A DNA stretch of 28,169 nucleotides from Haplomitrium mnioides (GCA_049999725.1 JBNGIS010008383.1:1-28169), one strand, 5' to 3'; positions 1 through 10,370 are shown, numbered from the stretch's first letter. The notes: generated by a model not told the origin, from the sequence alone. A program made the numbers and translations.

Positions 1-1
1 T

Positions 2-1267
2 TTCAAGCGGCAGCTAGCAAAGAAACTGATAGCAGCTGCGAATGGAAGAAAGAAATCTGGGGTCGAGGAAGCCCCCGAAGAACAAGACCAGCCTCCGACG
101 TTGGTCTCTTACCCTCCGGCTTTTCTTCTCCACTGCTAGAAGGCCAAAGAGTGGAAAGCACGGCAGCAAAGTGGTGTTGCATCTCTCACAACAGAAGGAG
201 TTGTGAGAGATGAGGAAGAAGATTTACTTTCTTATGTCGACGGTCTCAACGTGGCGTTCTATCAAGTCCATGGGGAGGCCAACGCTCGACAATTGAAGGT
301 CCTTGTGAAACCTAGGTGTTTCACATTGGCTATTGCTGATATTCCTTATGGGTATAACCTAAATGAATGTAAGCATGATGATTCGGAACCGTTTTCAAAA
401 GATGACATTTTCGACATGGTATCATCTTTTGCGGCAATAACTACTTCGGAGTTTTGGTCCTTTGTAATTATACATTCTTCGCAGTAGTTTGGCATCGTTG
501 AGGATGCCCTTTCTGAAGTCTGCTGTGCAATTGATCACGGCATCTGGTGAGTTGTTCTTTCATTTTTATTTATTTTTTATTTTTTTTGATTTTGTTTTCT
601 CTTGCATTTTCGTTACAATGTTTGATGTGGTTGTTTATCTTTTTGTAGGGACAAAAGCAATATACATCATACTGGTGGTCCCAGAATCGCACATGCCCAT
701 GAGTATTGGATGGTGGGCTATTAGACAAAGGAAGGAAAGAGGAGCATGCGCCATTTCAACTTGCAAGCTTCTTTTGCAACAGGACTTCCTCGACAACCTA
801 TGCAGAGTGTTTTTAGCTGCCCTGCAGTTTCTGCAAAGCTTAAACATCCAGGAGATGATGCTTATGTGAATGTTTATCAAAAACTGCAAGCTTTGTACAA
901 TTTTTTTATCGACCATCTATCAACAGTACAAGATTGGATCCTTGATCTCTGCTCTGGGTCTGGCACAGGCCTTGTCTGTACTCTTAAGTTGATGCGAAAT
1001 TGCATCGCCGTGGAATATGATAGACGTCAGTCTATTTATATTCCTCAGAGGGTTTTGGAGATGGCTTCCTTACTATCCAATGTGACTGAGTCACAAATAG
1101 TTTTTGCATACCACAAGGAACCTGTTCCTCCTGGTACTGCAGGTACTTCTGGTGACTTTGTTGTAATATCGGGGACTGGAAAGTCTCGACAGGATTCTCT
1201 AGCGGCTGCAGATGCTCAGCCTGTAGATTTAGATGAGACAGTTCCTCCCGAAGAGAAGAGAGTCTGA
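2..1267 (+). pseudogene. ParB-DNA methyltransferase pseudogene, copy 1 (exons 2-3, 5' truncated by window edge)
   Basis: Remnant of a class beta amino-methyltransferase, the group that methylates adenine N6 or cytosine N4. Exon 2 is 2-546 and exon 3 is 649-1267, joined by a phase-2 intron (547-648, GT...AG). Splicing restores a Trp codon and one reading frame. Seen: motif IV-like DIPYGY at 338-355; an HEYW segment early in exon 3, common in N6_N4_Mtase proteins; then QKLQALYNFFI followed by motif I DLCSGSGTG from 944, and a conserved RNCIAVEYD stretch. Motif IV before motif I is the beta order. In-frame TAG codons at 137, 485 and 722 break it; copy 2 has sense codons at all three places. It ends at TGA 1265-1267 with an AATAAA at 1295. 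The ParB-like exon 1 would lie left of the window. The family call is good; the methylated base is unknown, since DIPY is not a canonical DPPY or SPPY. Confidence 0.82.
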
Positions 1268-2148
1268 GGACATCTTTGTACAATTTGCATGAATAATAAA
1301 ATTTATTTTTTCCAAAAAAAATTTTGCAAAAGTTTCATCTTGTTGCTCTTTCAATCTACTACAAGTCTTTTCATCAAGATTCGGTTTATTACGCCTAAGA
1401 ATAAGTTGACCCATTTGATAGTCCAAGAATGGTTTGAACTCAATTTCTAACCTTAGAATAATTTGGAGTCTTTGCACATTGTTTAGTATCTTTGCGCATT
1501 AAGGCTTTGTAGTTCTTGTTCGGTTTCCTTGCGCACTTAAGTTGTAAGGTTATTGTTCAGAGTCCCTGCACCCGTTGGTCAAAGGGTTCTTGTTTAATGT
1601 CTATTGGCGTGTTTTGGCTCTATGATTCTAGCTGAAAGTCCATGCGTGCATAGCTTTGCTGTTCTTGTTCAGAGTCTAAGCATGTAGAGGATTTAGGATT
1701 CTTGTTCGGAGTCTATGCGTGCATAGGCTTTACGGTTCTAGTTTGGAGTTTATGCTTGCATAGACTTTGTTGGCTACAATGCTCAAAGTCAGGTTTAAAG
1801 TCATTACCCGAATGGACATTTACGTTTTTTTGTAGTTTTTTTCTACCGAAAGATATATATTTTATTTTATTTTATTATGAATTTAATTTATTCACAATAG
1901 TGTCAAGTTTTTTTCAAAATATTCGAATAACCAAAATGTTTGTTTTTAAGTTTTCTTTCTAAAAACAATATTTGAAATATAATCTAAATGAAAAATTTGC
2001 ATTTTTTGTTCATAAAAGACAATTTTTTTTTCGAAAAGAAGATTTTAGTCATAAATTTGATGTTTTTGAATGACAAATCTTCGAAAAAAAATTTTCAACT
2101 ACCAAGTGAAACAAGAACTTAGTAGCAGTTCCTGGTTCAAAGTAGCGG
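1268..2148. other. Copy 1 downstream region with minisatellite and AT-rich tail
   Basis: Non-coding 3' part of the tandem unit. About 1470-1790 is a degenerate minisatellite with a period near 50 bp, built on phrases such as GTTCTTGTTCGGAGTC and TATGCGTGCATAGG (imperfect palindromes). About 1810-2090 is very AT-rich. The stretch 2091-2148 (ACCAAGTGAAAC...AAAGTAGCGG) is conserved at 6256-6320, where the second unit ends. I see no gene here. Confidence 0.6.
1295..1300 (+). promoter_or_regulatory. Candidate poly(A) signal after copy 1
   Basis: AATAAA lies about 28 bases after the methyltransferase stop. Copy 2 keeps an AATAAA at the equivalent place (5429-5434). The position and its presence in both copies suggest a real polyadenylation signal, though the surroundings are AT-rich. 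Confidence 0.4.
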
Positions 2149-2577
2149 TTGTTAAGAAAGGAGCCGGAGCCAATTGAGGCTCTGAAGAAAAAGAAGCCGG
2201 CACGAAAAAAGAAAAAACTTGCACCAGCACCAGTTGTTGAGGAGGAGCTAGCCCCCTCAAAATCTGAAGCAAAATCTACTTTGTCTGCCCCCTCGTCTTC
2301 ATCACCAAGCAACTCGAGGCAAGACTCGGAGCTGGAGCCGCAGCCAGTCAAGGCCCCAACGTCAAGATCAAAAAGGCAATCCTCCAAGGAGTTGCGTACT
2401 TTTCAAGAAAGAGAATAGGTGGATCCTCAGACAGTGTCTAAGGAGGACAAGAACAAGATAAGGGAGTCTGCAATCCAGCACTGTAGAGTCCGTGAGGAGA
2501 CAATAACAATAAGACTAGAAAACTTGAATCTACTCAAGCCTGGAATGGACAACTGAGGTCCATTCCAAATTCGAAGA

Positions 2578-2960
2578 TTGAATGAGGATTTTGTAGGGCT
2601 TCTTGCGCAAAGGATGCTCATGAACAACTACGCGCACTCTTTTTTTATCATGGTTGTAGACTCGAAGTGTGGTCTAAAGGACCAGTCAAAGTTTGACATA
2701 AGGAACCCTGACAAGTATCGTTGCGAGATTGTAGGAGGCAATCATAGTGTTGTAGCAAGGCAGCTACTTATCACTAAATATGGAGCAAAGAATCCTTTTC
2801 TATCGCTCTGCAACTATTATGTGTACATGAGCCTCACATCCACATAGGCCCGTATTTTTGCAATTGATGACAATTTCGACCAGAGATGCAGGCTTGAAAT
2901 GACCTCTATTCAAAAAGTCAAGTATTGGCGTCATTTTTTTGTGGAGAGTGGGACGGTTTC
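2578..2960 (+). other. ParB/Srx-like domain within copy 2 exon 1
   Basis: The frame reads EDFVGLLAQRM, then FFIMVVDSK, then CEIVGGNHSVVARQLL, then SIQKVKYWRHFF. The xVGGNHRxxA pattern is the hallmark of the ParB N-terminal fold, where the GGNHR loop binds phosphate or nucleotide. Here the usual Arg is Ser (GGNHS). TAG at 2845 interrupts the domain near its end. The same stretch is recognisable in the separate fragment at 17945-18410, which supports real coding descent. The assignment rests on motif reading only. Confidence 0.65.
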
Positions 2961-3519
2961 ATCCCAAAAATTGAGAAGGGAGTTAGTGTTGGAAACCTTG
3001 GAGATAAAACCCAAGTCTACACTTGAGAAGACCTTGACTTCTCAAGACAACTGGTTCTAGCTTGCATTCAGAAGTGGAGAGCTCTTGGACCTACAATAGA
3101 GCATTTTTTCGATGTGGGAGAAGAATATTGTGAAAGGCCAAAAGCCAAAGGCCAAGGGATCTCTCAGAATGGGGGATATGAAGTGGACGCCTTGGAGGTC
3201 ACTTCAAGGACTTCCAAATGAAGTAAAGATTTGTTTTTTGAAGCAGGTGGAAGCCGGAGAGCTTTCAATGGACGAGATGTCTCGGGAGGCGGAGAGACAC
3301 AAAGTTTTGGAAGTGATGGTAAAAAGTTTTTGTTCTGAAGTGTACTACAGTACGTGGGAAGAGGCAAGAGAGGATTACCCTCTTCACACTAAAGAGTCTA
3401 AGATGGCCTCTTTTTATTCAAGCTTTGAGAAGCTTTTGGTAACTCCTTTTCACACCACATTTTTTTATTTGTATTTCCATTGAGTATTTTGTAAATTGTT
3501 CTTTGGTTAAAAAAATTTA

Positions 3520-4060
3520 TGGCCCATGCGTGTATGGACATCAAAGTCCATGCGCGCTTGGACTTTGAAGTCAATATCTTGCATGGACTTCAAAGTCCAG
3601 ATGCACTTGAACAGCAAAGTCCATGCGCACATGGACTTTGAAGTCAATATCTTGCTTGGACTTCAAAGTCCATAAGCACTTGAATAGCAAAGTCCATGCG
3701 CGCATGGACTTTGTATTTGAGATGCGCTTGAACTTTTAAAGTCCCTCATCGCTTGAACACCAAAGTCCATGCGTGCATGGACTTTGCAGTCCAAGCGCAA
3801 AGGTAAGGCAAAGTCTATGTGTGCATGGATTGAGATTTCCAGACGCGCTTTGATTGTGATATCCATGCGCGCATGGACTTTGATGTTCAAGCAATCAAGG
3901 ACCTTGAAAGTCCAATCACACTTGAACTGCAAAGTCCTTGCACGCATGGACTTCGCTTTATAAGTGCACCTGGACTTCGAAGTCCAGCGAGAAATTGACG
4001 TCAAAGTCCATGCGCGCATGGACTTCTACATCCATGCGCGATATCCATACGTGCATGGAA
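3520..4060. repeat. Palindromic minisatellite (73-bp period) inside intron 1 of copy 2
   Basis: Units start with CAAAGTCCATGCG at 3542, 3615, 3688 and 3761 (exactly 73 bp apart), with more degenerate members near 3809, 3857, 3930 and 4002. Each holds an inverted repeat centred on ATGCGCGCAT. The copy at 3688-3713 is a perfect 26-bp palindrome (CAAAGTCCATGCG followed by its reverse complement). The array fills most of the 692-bp intron. Open reading frames through it on either strand are by-products of the repeat. Confidence 0.85.
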
Positions 4061-5401
4061 GTCTTTATCGTTCTCTACCTTAAAATATATTTTATCACTC
4101 TTTAATGTTTTCTATTTGATTTTTGTGCAGGGGGATAAAACTTTTAAACGACAGCTTGCAAAGAAATTGACAGCAATTGCGAAAGGTTGGAAAAAATCTG
4201 GGGTCGAGGAAGCCCCTGAAGATCAAGACCAACCTCCCATGTTGGTCTCCTATCCTCCTGCTTTTCTTCTCCATTGCCAAAAGGCTAGAGAGTGGAAAGC
4301 ATAGCAGCCAAGCGGTGCTGCATCTCTCACAACGGAAGGAGTTGTCAGAGATGAGGAAGATGAATTAATGTCATATGTCGATGGTCTTAACGTAGCGTTT
4401 TATCAAGTCCATGGAGAGGCCAATGCTCGACAATTGAAAGGCCTTGTGAAACCTAGGTGTTTCACTTTGGCTATAGCTGATATTTCTTATGAGTACAACC
4501 TTAAGAAATGTAAGCACAATGACTCGGAACCTTTTTCAAAAGATGACATTTTTGATATGGTATCATCTTTTGCGGTAGTTACAACTTCGGACTTTTGGTC
4601 TTTTGTGATTATTCATTCGTTGCAGCAATTTGGCATCGTCAAGGATGTTCTTTTTGAAGTCTGCTATGCAATTGACCACGACATCTGGTAAGTTGTTTTT
4701 TTGTTTGTTTCTGATTTCTCTTTGTTTTACTTCTCCTTCATTTTGTTTACATTAGTTGATTTGTTTGTTTTTCTTTTTACAAGGACAAAATCAACATTCA
4801 TCATTCTGGTGGTCCTAGAATTGCACATCCCCACAAATATTAAATGGTAGGCTACTGGACTAAAGAAGGAAAAAGGAGCATACGGCTCTTTAATTTGCAG
4901 CCTATTTCTTCGACCATACTTCCTCGGTAGATTATGCGTAATGTTTTTAGTTGTCTTATAGTTTCAGCAAAACTTAAACATCTAGGAGATTATGCTCCTG
5001 TCAATGTTTATCAGAATTCGCAAGCTCTCTATAATTTTTTCATTGAGCATTTATCAACAGAGCAGGATTAGATTCTAGATCTTTGCTCTAGATTTGGCAC
5101 AAGCCTTGTCTGTGATGTAAAGTTGATGCGAAATTGCATCGCCATGGAATATGACAGACGTCAGTCTATTTACATTCCTCAGAGGGTTCTGACGATGGCT
5201 TCTTTGCCATCTGATGTGACTGAATCACATATCGTTTTTGCATATCACAAGGAACCTGTTCCTCCTGGTACTGCAGGTGCTTCTGGTGACTCTATTGTAA
5301 TATCGGGGACTGGAAAGTCTTGACAAGACCCTCTAACGGCTGCAGATGTTCAGCTTGTGGATATAGATGAGATAGTTCCTCCCAAAGAGTATAGAGTCTG
5401 A

Positions 5402-6325
5402 GGATCTATTTGAACACTTTGTATTATTAATAAAAAAAATTTCTTCCAAATCTTTATTTGCCAAAGTTTCATCTTGTTGCTCTTTCAATCTATTTCAAGT
5501 CTTTTCATCACAATTCAGTTTAGTGCGCCCAAGAATAAGTTGACTCAATTGATAGTATAAGAATGGTTTGAACTCAATTGCTAATCTAAGGATGATTTTA
5601 AGTCTTTGCGCATTGTTTAGTGTCTTTGCACATTAAGGCTTTGTAGTTCTTGTTCGGATTCCATGCATGCATAAGCTGTCAGGTATTGTTCAGTCCCTGC
5701 ACCCGTAAACCAAAGGGCTCTTATTCAATATCTATGCGTGCATAAGCTGTAGGGTTCTTGTCTAGAATCTTGGCATATAATGGCTCTAGGGTTCTAGTTC
5801 AAAGTTCATGCGTGCCTAGCTTCATTGTTCTTGTTCAGAGTCTAAGCATGTACAAGCTTTAGGATTCTCGTTCAAAGTCTATGTGTGCATAGGCTTTAGG
5901 GTTTTAGTTTGGAGTCTATGCTTGCATAGGAATTGTTAGCTACGATGCTCAAAGTCTGGTTCAAAGTCCGTACCCGACTAGACTTTTACATTTGTCTATA
6001 AATTTTTTTCATAAAAAGATATATGTTTTATTTTATTTTTGATGAATTTGGTGTATTAACAATAGTGTGAAGTTCTAATAAAATGTTTGAATAACCAAAA
6101 TGCTTATTTTCTATGGTATTAATTATAATAAAATGCTTGAAATATAATCTCAATGTAAAATATACAATTTGTATTTATAAAAAAGGATTTTTTAATGAAA
6201 AAAAGATTACAAACGCAAAATTGATGCTTTTCAATGCCAAATCACCAAAAAAAAAATTTTCTGACTACCAAGTGAAACATGAACTTAGTAGCGGTTCTTG
6301 GTTCAAAGTAGCGGCTATTATGAGT
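5402..6325. other. Copy 2 downstream region with minisatellite and AT-rich tail
   Basis: Counterpart of 1268-2148. About 5600-5965 carries the same degenerate repeats (TTCAAAGTCTATGTGTGCAT type), then AT-rich sequence, then the conserved end ACCAAGTGAAAC...AAAGTAGCGG. A short open frame at 6113-6334 lies in low-complexity sequence and is not convincing. Confidence 0.6.
5429..5434 (+). promoter_or_regulatory. Candidate poly(A) signal after copy 2
   Basis: AATAAA about 28 bases after the TGA at 5399-5401, matching the spacing in copy 1. Confidence 0.4.
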
Positions 6326-8391
6326 AAACTTTAGTTTAGTCTATATGAAGTTACAATTCAGAGAGATCCCTCCAATTAATCATAGATAATTTTCCACCAT
6401 CCACCACAAGGTAAACCTAGAGCAGAACCAATCCACACCTTTGCATGAAGACGCTACGCACCTCAACATATAACATTTGAGCCTTCATGTTGCTAGACTC
6501 TAATTGAACAAGTAGCACAAAACACATTTGGTTGTTGCACTAGAGCTTAACTTGCCACAAACATCGTCACAAGGAAAAGGGAAGATAGCTAGAGTCCCTT
6601 TTATTAACTTGACTTAACTTCAATTTACAAGTAATGTTAGTCTAAGTTTTTTTGTATTCTTCCCTTACCTAATAAACACATTATACACACAAACACCTTG
6701 AGTTTACTTATGGGTTATCTTTTAGTCTTGCCTCCAGCCAATCTGTGTCAAGGTCTCAAGTGGGTTTATATTTGATTGACTTGATTATAGAGGGAGTTGG
6801 GAGGACCTCTTGCTAGAGATTAGTTCTCTAAGTAGCATGAATATCTTCTCCATTAAGTTTTTCTCCAGTACTTGATCCCTTTAATGGTCCGCAAATTAAA
6901 ATTTATGTTTTAGGATGACTACCTCTCACATCATTTTTTGGAGTAAGCTGTCATGTAGATTTTCATCTAACCACATTGATTTTTCCTTTCCACACCCCTA
7001 TTTTGCTCTACTATACTAGTGCCTCTAGCTAATTCACCTTCAATCCAACGCATGCTTGTAGTATACCACTACTTGGACTAGATACTTCTCACTAACTCTT
7101 TTCTTTTTTTACCTTCACACACTTGGCACTACTTTTAGCCAAACACCCCTCAAGATCAAAACAGAACAGATCACCATCACTTCTATCCCTCACTTACTGA
7201 AGCTACTAGCTCATGACTTGACTTCAATCTACTATCTATGAACCTTCAATTCTCCATAGCAGACCCAAACACACCTTTTAGACTTCACCAACAAAATCAC
7301 AACCCCCATTCATTAACTCCTTTATACCCAGACAACATCAATTTTCTTCCACAATTCTCATGTTCTCTCCAATTTCTCAAACTTCCCGATCTCTCCTAGG
7401 GTCCATCCCTTGAGCTACACCCAACAATGATGCCTTGTAAAACTTATTAAACTAGATAATTCTCACGACTCGACCCTTGGATGCCTTCCTCCAAAATCAC
7501 TTTGACAAAATCCATCATTGGCAAAAACTTTACAAATCCTCATCTACTCTCAAGAACACCAGCTCAAGTGTCTTTTGTTGCCTCCCACAATCTACATCAA
7601 TGAAGGTCTCCTCAAGTACCCTCAGGAAATCTACTGCTGCAATTATAGAATCAACATCCGATTTGACAAAAACTCAGCCGCTGCAAAAGACGGAATCCCT
7701 TCCACAAGTAAACCCTTGTTTTTTACTTTGTTTTAGTGCAGACAAGGACTAGTGATATACCTCCAACCTACAATTCAAGACTTGGCTTCGTTTCTATTGA
7801 AATAAATTGTGGGACCTCTCAAAACATGCATTGACAAATTTTTAGGGCTAAATTGCCACATCTATCATGAAGTAGTCATTGCATCTGATTTCCAAAATCC
7901 TCTTCAATATCCCTTGATCTAGCAAAGCCCCTCACCAGCCACGCGCCACCTCCACAAAAGGCCTTTGTCGATTAGTTTCTTGTTTTCTTGCTTACCTCTT
8001 CACCAAAGCACTTCACAACTCAACATTTTTTCTATTCTTTGTTGTCCTTTTAAATTTTCTCTGCATAAGAGAACCCCACATTTCTTGATATTGCAAGTCC
8101 ATATTACTACCATGACTAATAAGTCTCCTATTTTGTGGAACTCTAAAAACCTGCACAGTTTTAGAGGCTACAAAGTCTCCAGCCACTTAGGAACACACCT
8201 TCCACTAGAGATTTCATTAGACATCAAGATTGACCAACTGTGCTTTCCCTTCCAATTGCAACCTCCACCTATACCAAGGATCACAAAATTCAGATTAGTG
8301 ACGGCCCAAGGGACTCTCTTGCTCTCTTGCTTTTGCTTTGTACCCTAGACAAAAGTCACACGTGGGAAACAATTCTTACTCTTTTCTTTTC
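6326..8391. other. Unassigned non-coding stretch
   Basis: About 2 kb between the tandem array and the chromovirus. It is rich in C, A and T with few G on the plus strand (many CACC, TCAAC and CTCC words). Short frames at 7477-7752 and 7965-8348 show no domain or motif I recognise. It may be an old, decayed retroelement. Confidence 0.4.
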
Positions 8392-8936
8392 TATAAAAGA
8401 ACTCAAAGACAAACTCCAAATGAGTTAGAACTAATAGTAAACTCTAATAGAGTTCTTCAACTTAATGCAACTCAAGGCCCAAACTAAGACCAAGAGTGCA
8501 AGCAAAAGCCAAGAAACCAAAGAGTCCAAGCAATTCGAGAGGAACTCTAGAATAAAAAGTGGGGCTATGAAGCCCTTGTGTTTATACAAGAGAAGGAAGT
8601 ATCATCTCCCTTCCTTCTCTTACAAGTCATTTCCAATTTCAGCTCTAAAAGTACTCATATCTTACTTCTCTAAAAGTAACTTCGAAAACAAGTAGTCTTA
8701 TCCCACATCAACCCTAAAAGTATCCTTATACCACTTCACCTGAAATGATTTCAACCCTAAAAGTCACCCTCTATCACTTCCTTTACTCCTCTCTATTTTT
8801 TTATGCATAATATAGTGCTATGCTTGTACTATTATATAATCATTGCCTTCTAATCAATGACGTACTCGTCATGACTAGTAGTTTCAATTAGTCCAATAGC
8901 CTATAGAGCATTCTCAAGGTGAGAACATGACTCTCA
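8392..8936 (-). repeat. 3' LTR of chromovirus
   Basis: Aligns along its length with 12948-13542, for example GACAAACTCCAAATGAG, GCAAAAGCCAAGAAACCAAA and TTGTGTTTATACAAGAGAAG. On the plus strand it should run TG...CA; the left end reads TA (a G-to-A change at 8393) and the right end CA is at 8935-8936. The TATAAA on the minus strand is at 8581-8586. The part nearest 8936 encodes the last chromodomain residues. Confidence 0.88.
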
Positions 8937-9030
8937 CGTAGCATCATGAAGTGGATATCCCTTCCACAAAACTTTAAATTGAACCCGAGGATGTCGCCCA
9001 TGCTTGAGAACTCATTTAGCTAAAATACGG
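8936..9030 (-). pseudogene. Chromodomain, overlapping the 3' LTR boundary
   Basis: After EYELARILAK and a stop, the minus-strand frame continues VQFKVLWKGYPLHDAT, stop, ES, matching the chromodomain core (YLVKWKGYP..DATWE). The stop stands where Trp is expected (TGG to TGA). The reading runs into the LTR (SHLENA), as in some plant chromoviruses. Chromodomains in these elements are thought to guide integration to particular chromatin. Confidence 0.72.
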
Positions 9031-10240
9031 GCCAACTCATATTCTTCATGATCATCAAGAGCAATAGGTGGAGGAGGAATTTGAACACAACTTGGAAAAG
9101 AAGATGGACTAGAAACAAAAGGCTTTAGTTTAGATACATGGAGTATAGGATGAATCTTCATATGGAGAAGAAGATCAAGTTTGTATGCAACGGGAAAAAT
9201 AACTTGAGAAATTGAGAAAAGACTAATCCAAGCTGGAGATAACTTGCATACTTGAGTATTTAAAAACAAAGGAAGGTCACGAGTAGAAAGCATAACTTGG
9301 TCATCCAAAACATAAGAGAAATCACGACGATGTTTATTAGCATTTTTTTGCCAATTTTGAGCAATAAAAAGATGGTTTTGGGCATCTTGCAAAGAGGAAG
9401 ATAAATGAGACAAAAAGGTAGAAAGACTTGGAGCATTGAAAGAAGAAGAAGAAAGCAAACCATTGAGAACAAGAGGATATTGACATGAATTAAGAAAGAA
9501 AGGAGAAAATCCAGTACTTGCTTGTTTGGAGTTTTTGTATGCAAACTCCACAACCAGTAAGAAACTATCCCAATTTGTATGATGAGTGTTAATAAATGCT
9601 CAAAGAAAATCCTCCACAGTGCAATTTGTGCATTTGATTTGCCCATCTATTTGAGAACGACAAGCTGTAGACATTGATAGTTTGGTACCAAAAAGTATGA
9701 AAAACTCTTGCCAAAACTTCCTAGTGAATTGTGTATCTCTATCAGATATTAACACCTTTGGCATTCCATAATAACGGAAGGCTATATCAAAATAAATCTT
9801 TGCTAACTGTGGAGCATCCATCGTATCCACTATCGATGCTAGATGAATCTGTTTGCTAAGCTTGTCCACAAACACCACAATGACATCAAACCCACAAGGT
9901 GTGGCTGAAAGCAAAGTGACAAGATCCAAACTTACATATTCCCAATAAGTAGTAGGAATTGGTAGTGATTGAAAAAGGCCAACAACTATTTGATTTGAAG
10001 CCTTGTTTTGTTGACAACTTTAACAAGAACAAACAAAGCCATGAACATCTCGAGTTAGGTTTGGCCACCACCAAGTGCATTGAAGCAACCTCATAGTCGT
10101 GTCTACTCCAAGATGCATAGAGATTGGAATGTCATGTGCTTCTTGTAAACGGGCCATTCAAAACGCATCATCTTGTGGAACATATATTTGATGGCCTTGA
10201 TAGAGAATACCATCCCGAATGTAAAAGGTGTAATACTCAC
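9012..10240 (-). pseudogene. pol: Integrase with C-terminal part and start of chromodomain
   Basis: From about 10240 down, the zinc-binding part shows HDIPISMH and later CSC-x-SCQQNK (an H2C2 pattern) with stops inside. The core follows: VIVVFVDKLSK, YYGMPKVLISDRDTQFTRKFWQE, then MSTACRSQIDGQIKCTN. The last block is normally QTDGQTERVN, so the catalytic Glu has become Lys. A TGA near 9600 precedes EFAYKNSKQASTGFSPFFLN. The GPY-like region reads KLSPAWISLFSISQV and PVAYKLDL, then IHPILHVSKLKPF, then EEYELARIL, which opens the chromodomain. Confidence 0.9.
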
Positions 10241-10370
10241 TACCTTTGACCACCAAAAGTTACCTAACAAGATTAAAGAAGGCATTTTCTTGTAGTTTTT
10301 GTAAAAAACCATCATTGGTTACTTGATGAAGATGCAACATACTAACATTTGCAACCTCCAGTGTATTTAA

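Larger units (their letters stand above)
2149..5401 (+). pseudogene. ParB-DNA methyltransferase pseudogene, copy 2 (three exons)
   Basis: Most complete copy. Exon 1 (about 2149-3438) stays in one frame although broken by TAG 2416, TGA 2554, TAG 2845, TAG 3058 and TAG 3097. It starts with a Lys-rich NLS-like stretch (KKKKPARKKKK), then a Ser/Pro linker, then a ParB/Srx-like domain with GGNH at 2734-2745 (about residue 196), then a helical part (LKQVEAGELSMDEMSREAERH). Intron 1 (3439-4130) is phase 0. Exon 2 is 4131-4687, and exon 3 is about 4783-5401. The methyltransferase half matches copy 1, but motif IV reads DISYEY and motif I reads DLCSRFGTS. Further stops lie at 4302, 4841, 4928, 5069 and 5321, and the intron 2 acceptor AG has become AA (4781-4782). 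No ATG start is visible: a TAG sits at 2143 just before the open frame, so an upstream exon or a truncation at the tandem junction is likely. ParB-methylase fusions are known in bacteria and phages; here the gene is intron-bearing. Confidence 0.82.
1..6325 (+). repeat. Head-to-tail tandem duplication, unit about 4.15 kb
   Basis: Position 1 onward matches about 4141 onward (CAGCTAGCAAAGAAACTGAT versus CAGCTTGCAAAGAAATTGAC). The match runs through exon 2, intron 2, exon 3, the 3' minisatellite and the AT-rich tail to 2148 and 6325. Copy 2 exon 1 starts directly after copy 1's tail, while the sequence after 6325 is unrelated, so the visible array is a partial first unit plus one full unit. The copies differ by many substitutions and small indels, so the duplication is old. 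Confidence 0.8.

Noticed and set aside
489-916. 126-residue plus-strand and 93-residue minus-strand frames across 489-916
   Set aside because: They read through intron 2 or antisense to exon 3 of the methyltransferase; the spliced frame explains the region better.
1470-1790. Possible CRISPR-like array
   Set aside because: Repeats are degenerate, spacing varies, spacers resemble each other, and the setting is a eukaryotic nuclear repeat.
2149-3483. Use of TAG as a sense codon, since most internal stops are TAG
   Set aside because: TGA and TAA stops also occur, sister copies have ordinary sense codons at the same sites, and motifs and a splice site decayed in the same way. Pseudogene decay is simpler.
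3663-4019. Long open frames on both strands with repeated MRAWTL/HARMD-like peptides
   Set aside because: They are translations of the 73-bp palindromic minisatellite inside an intron; palindromes give similar peptides on both strands.
7477-8348. Frames in the 6.3-8.4 kb stretch
   Set aside because: No recognisable motifs; composition is uniform with the surrounding non-coding sequence.
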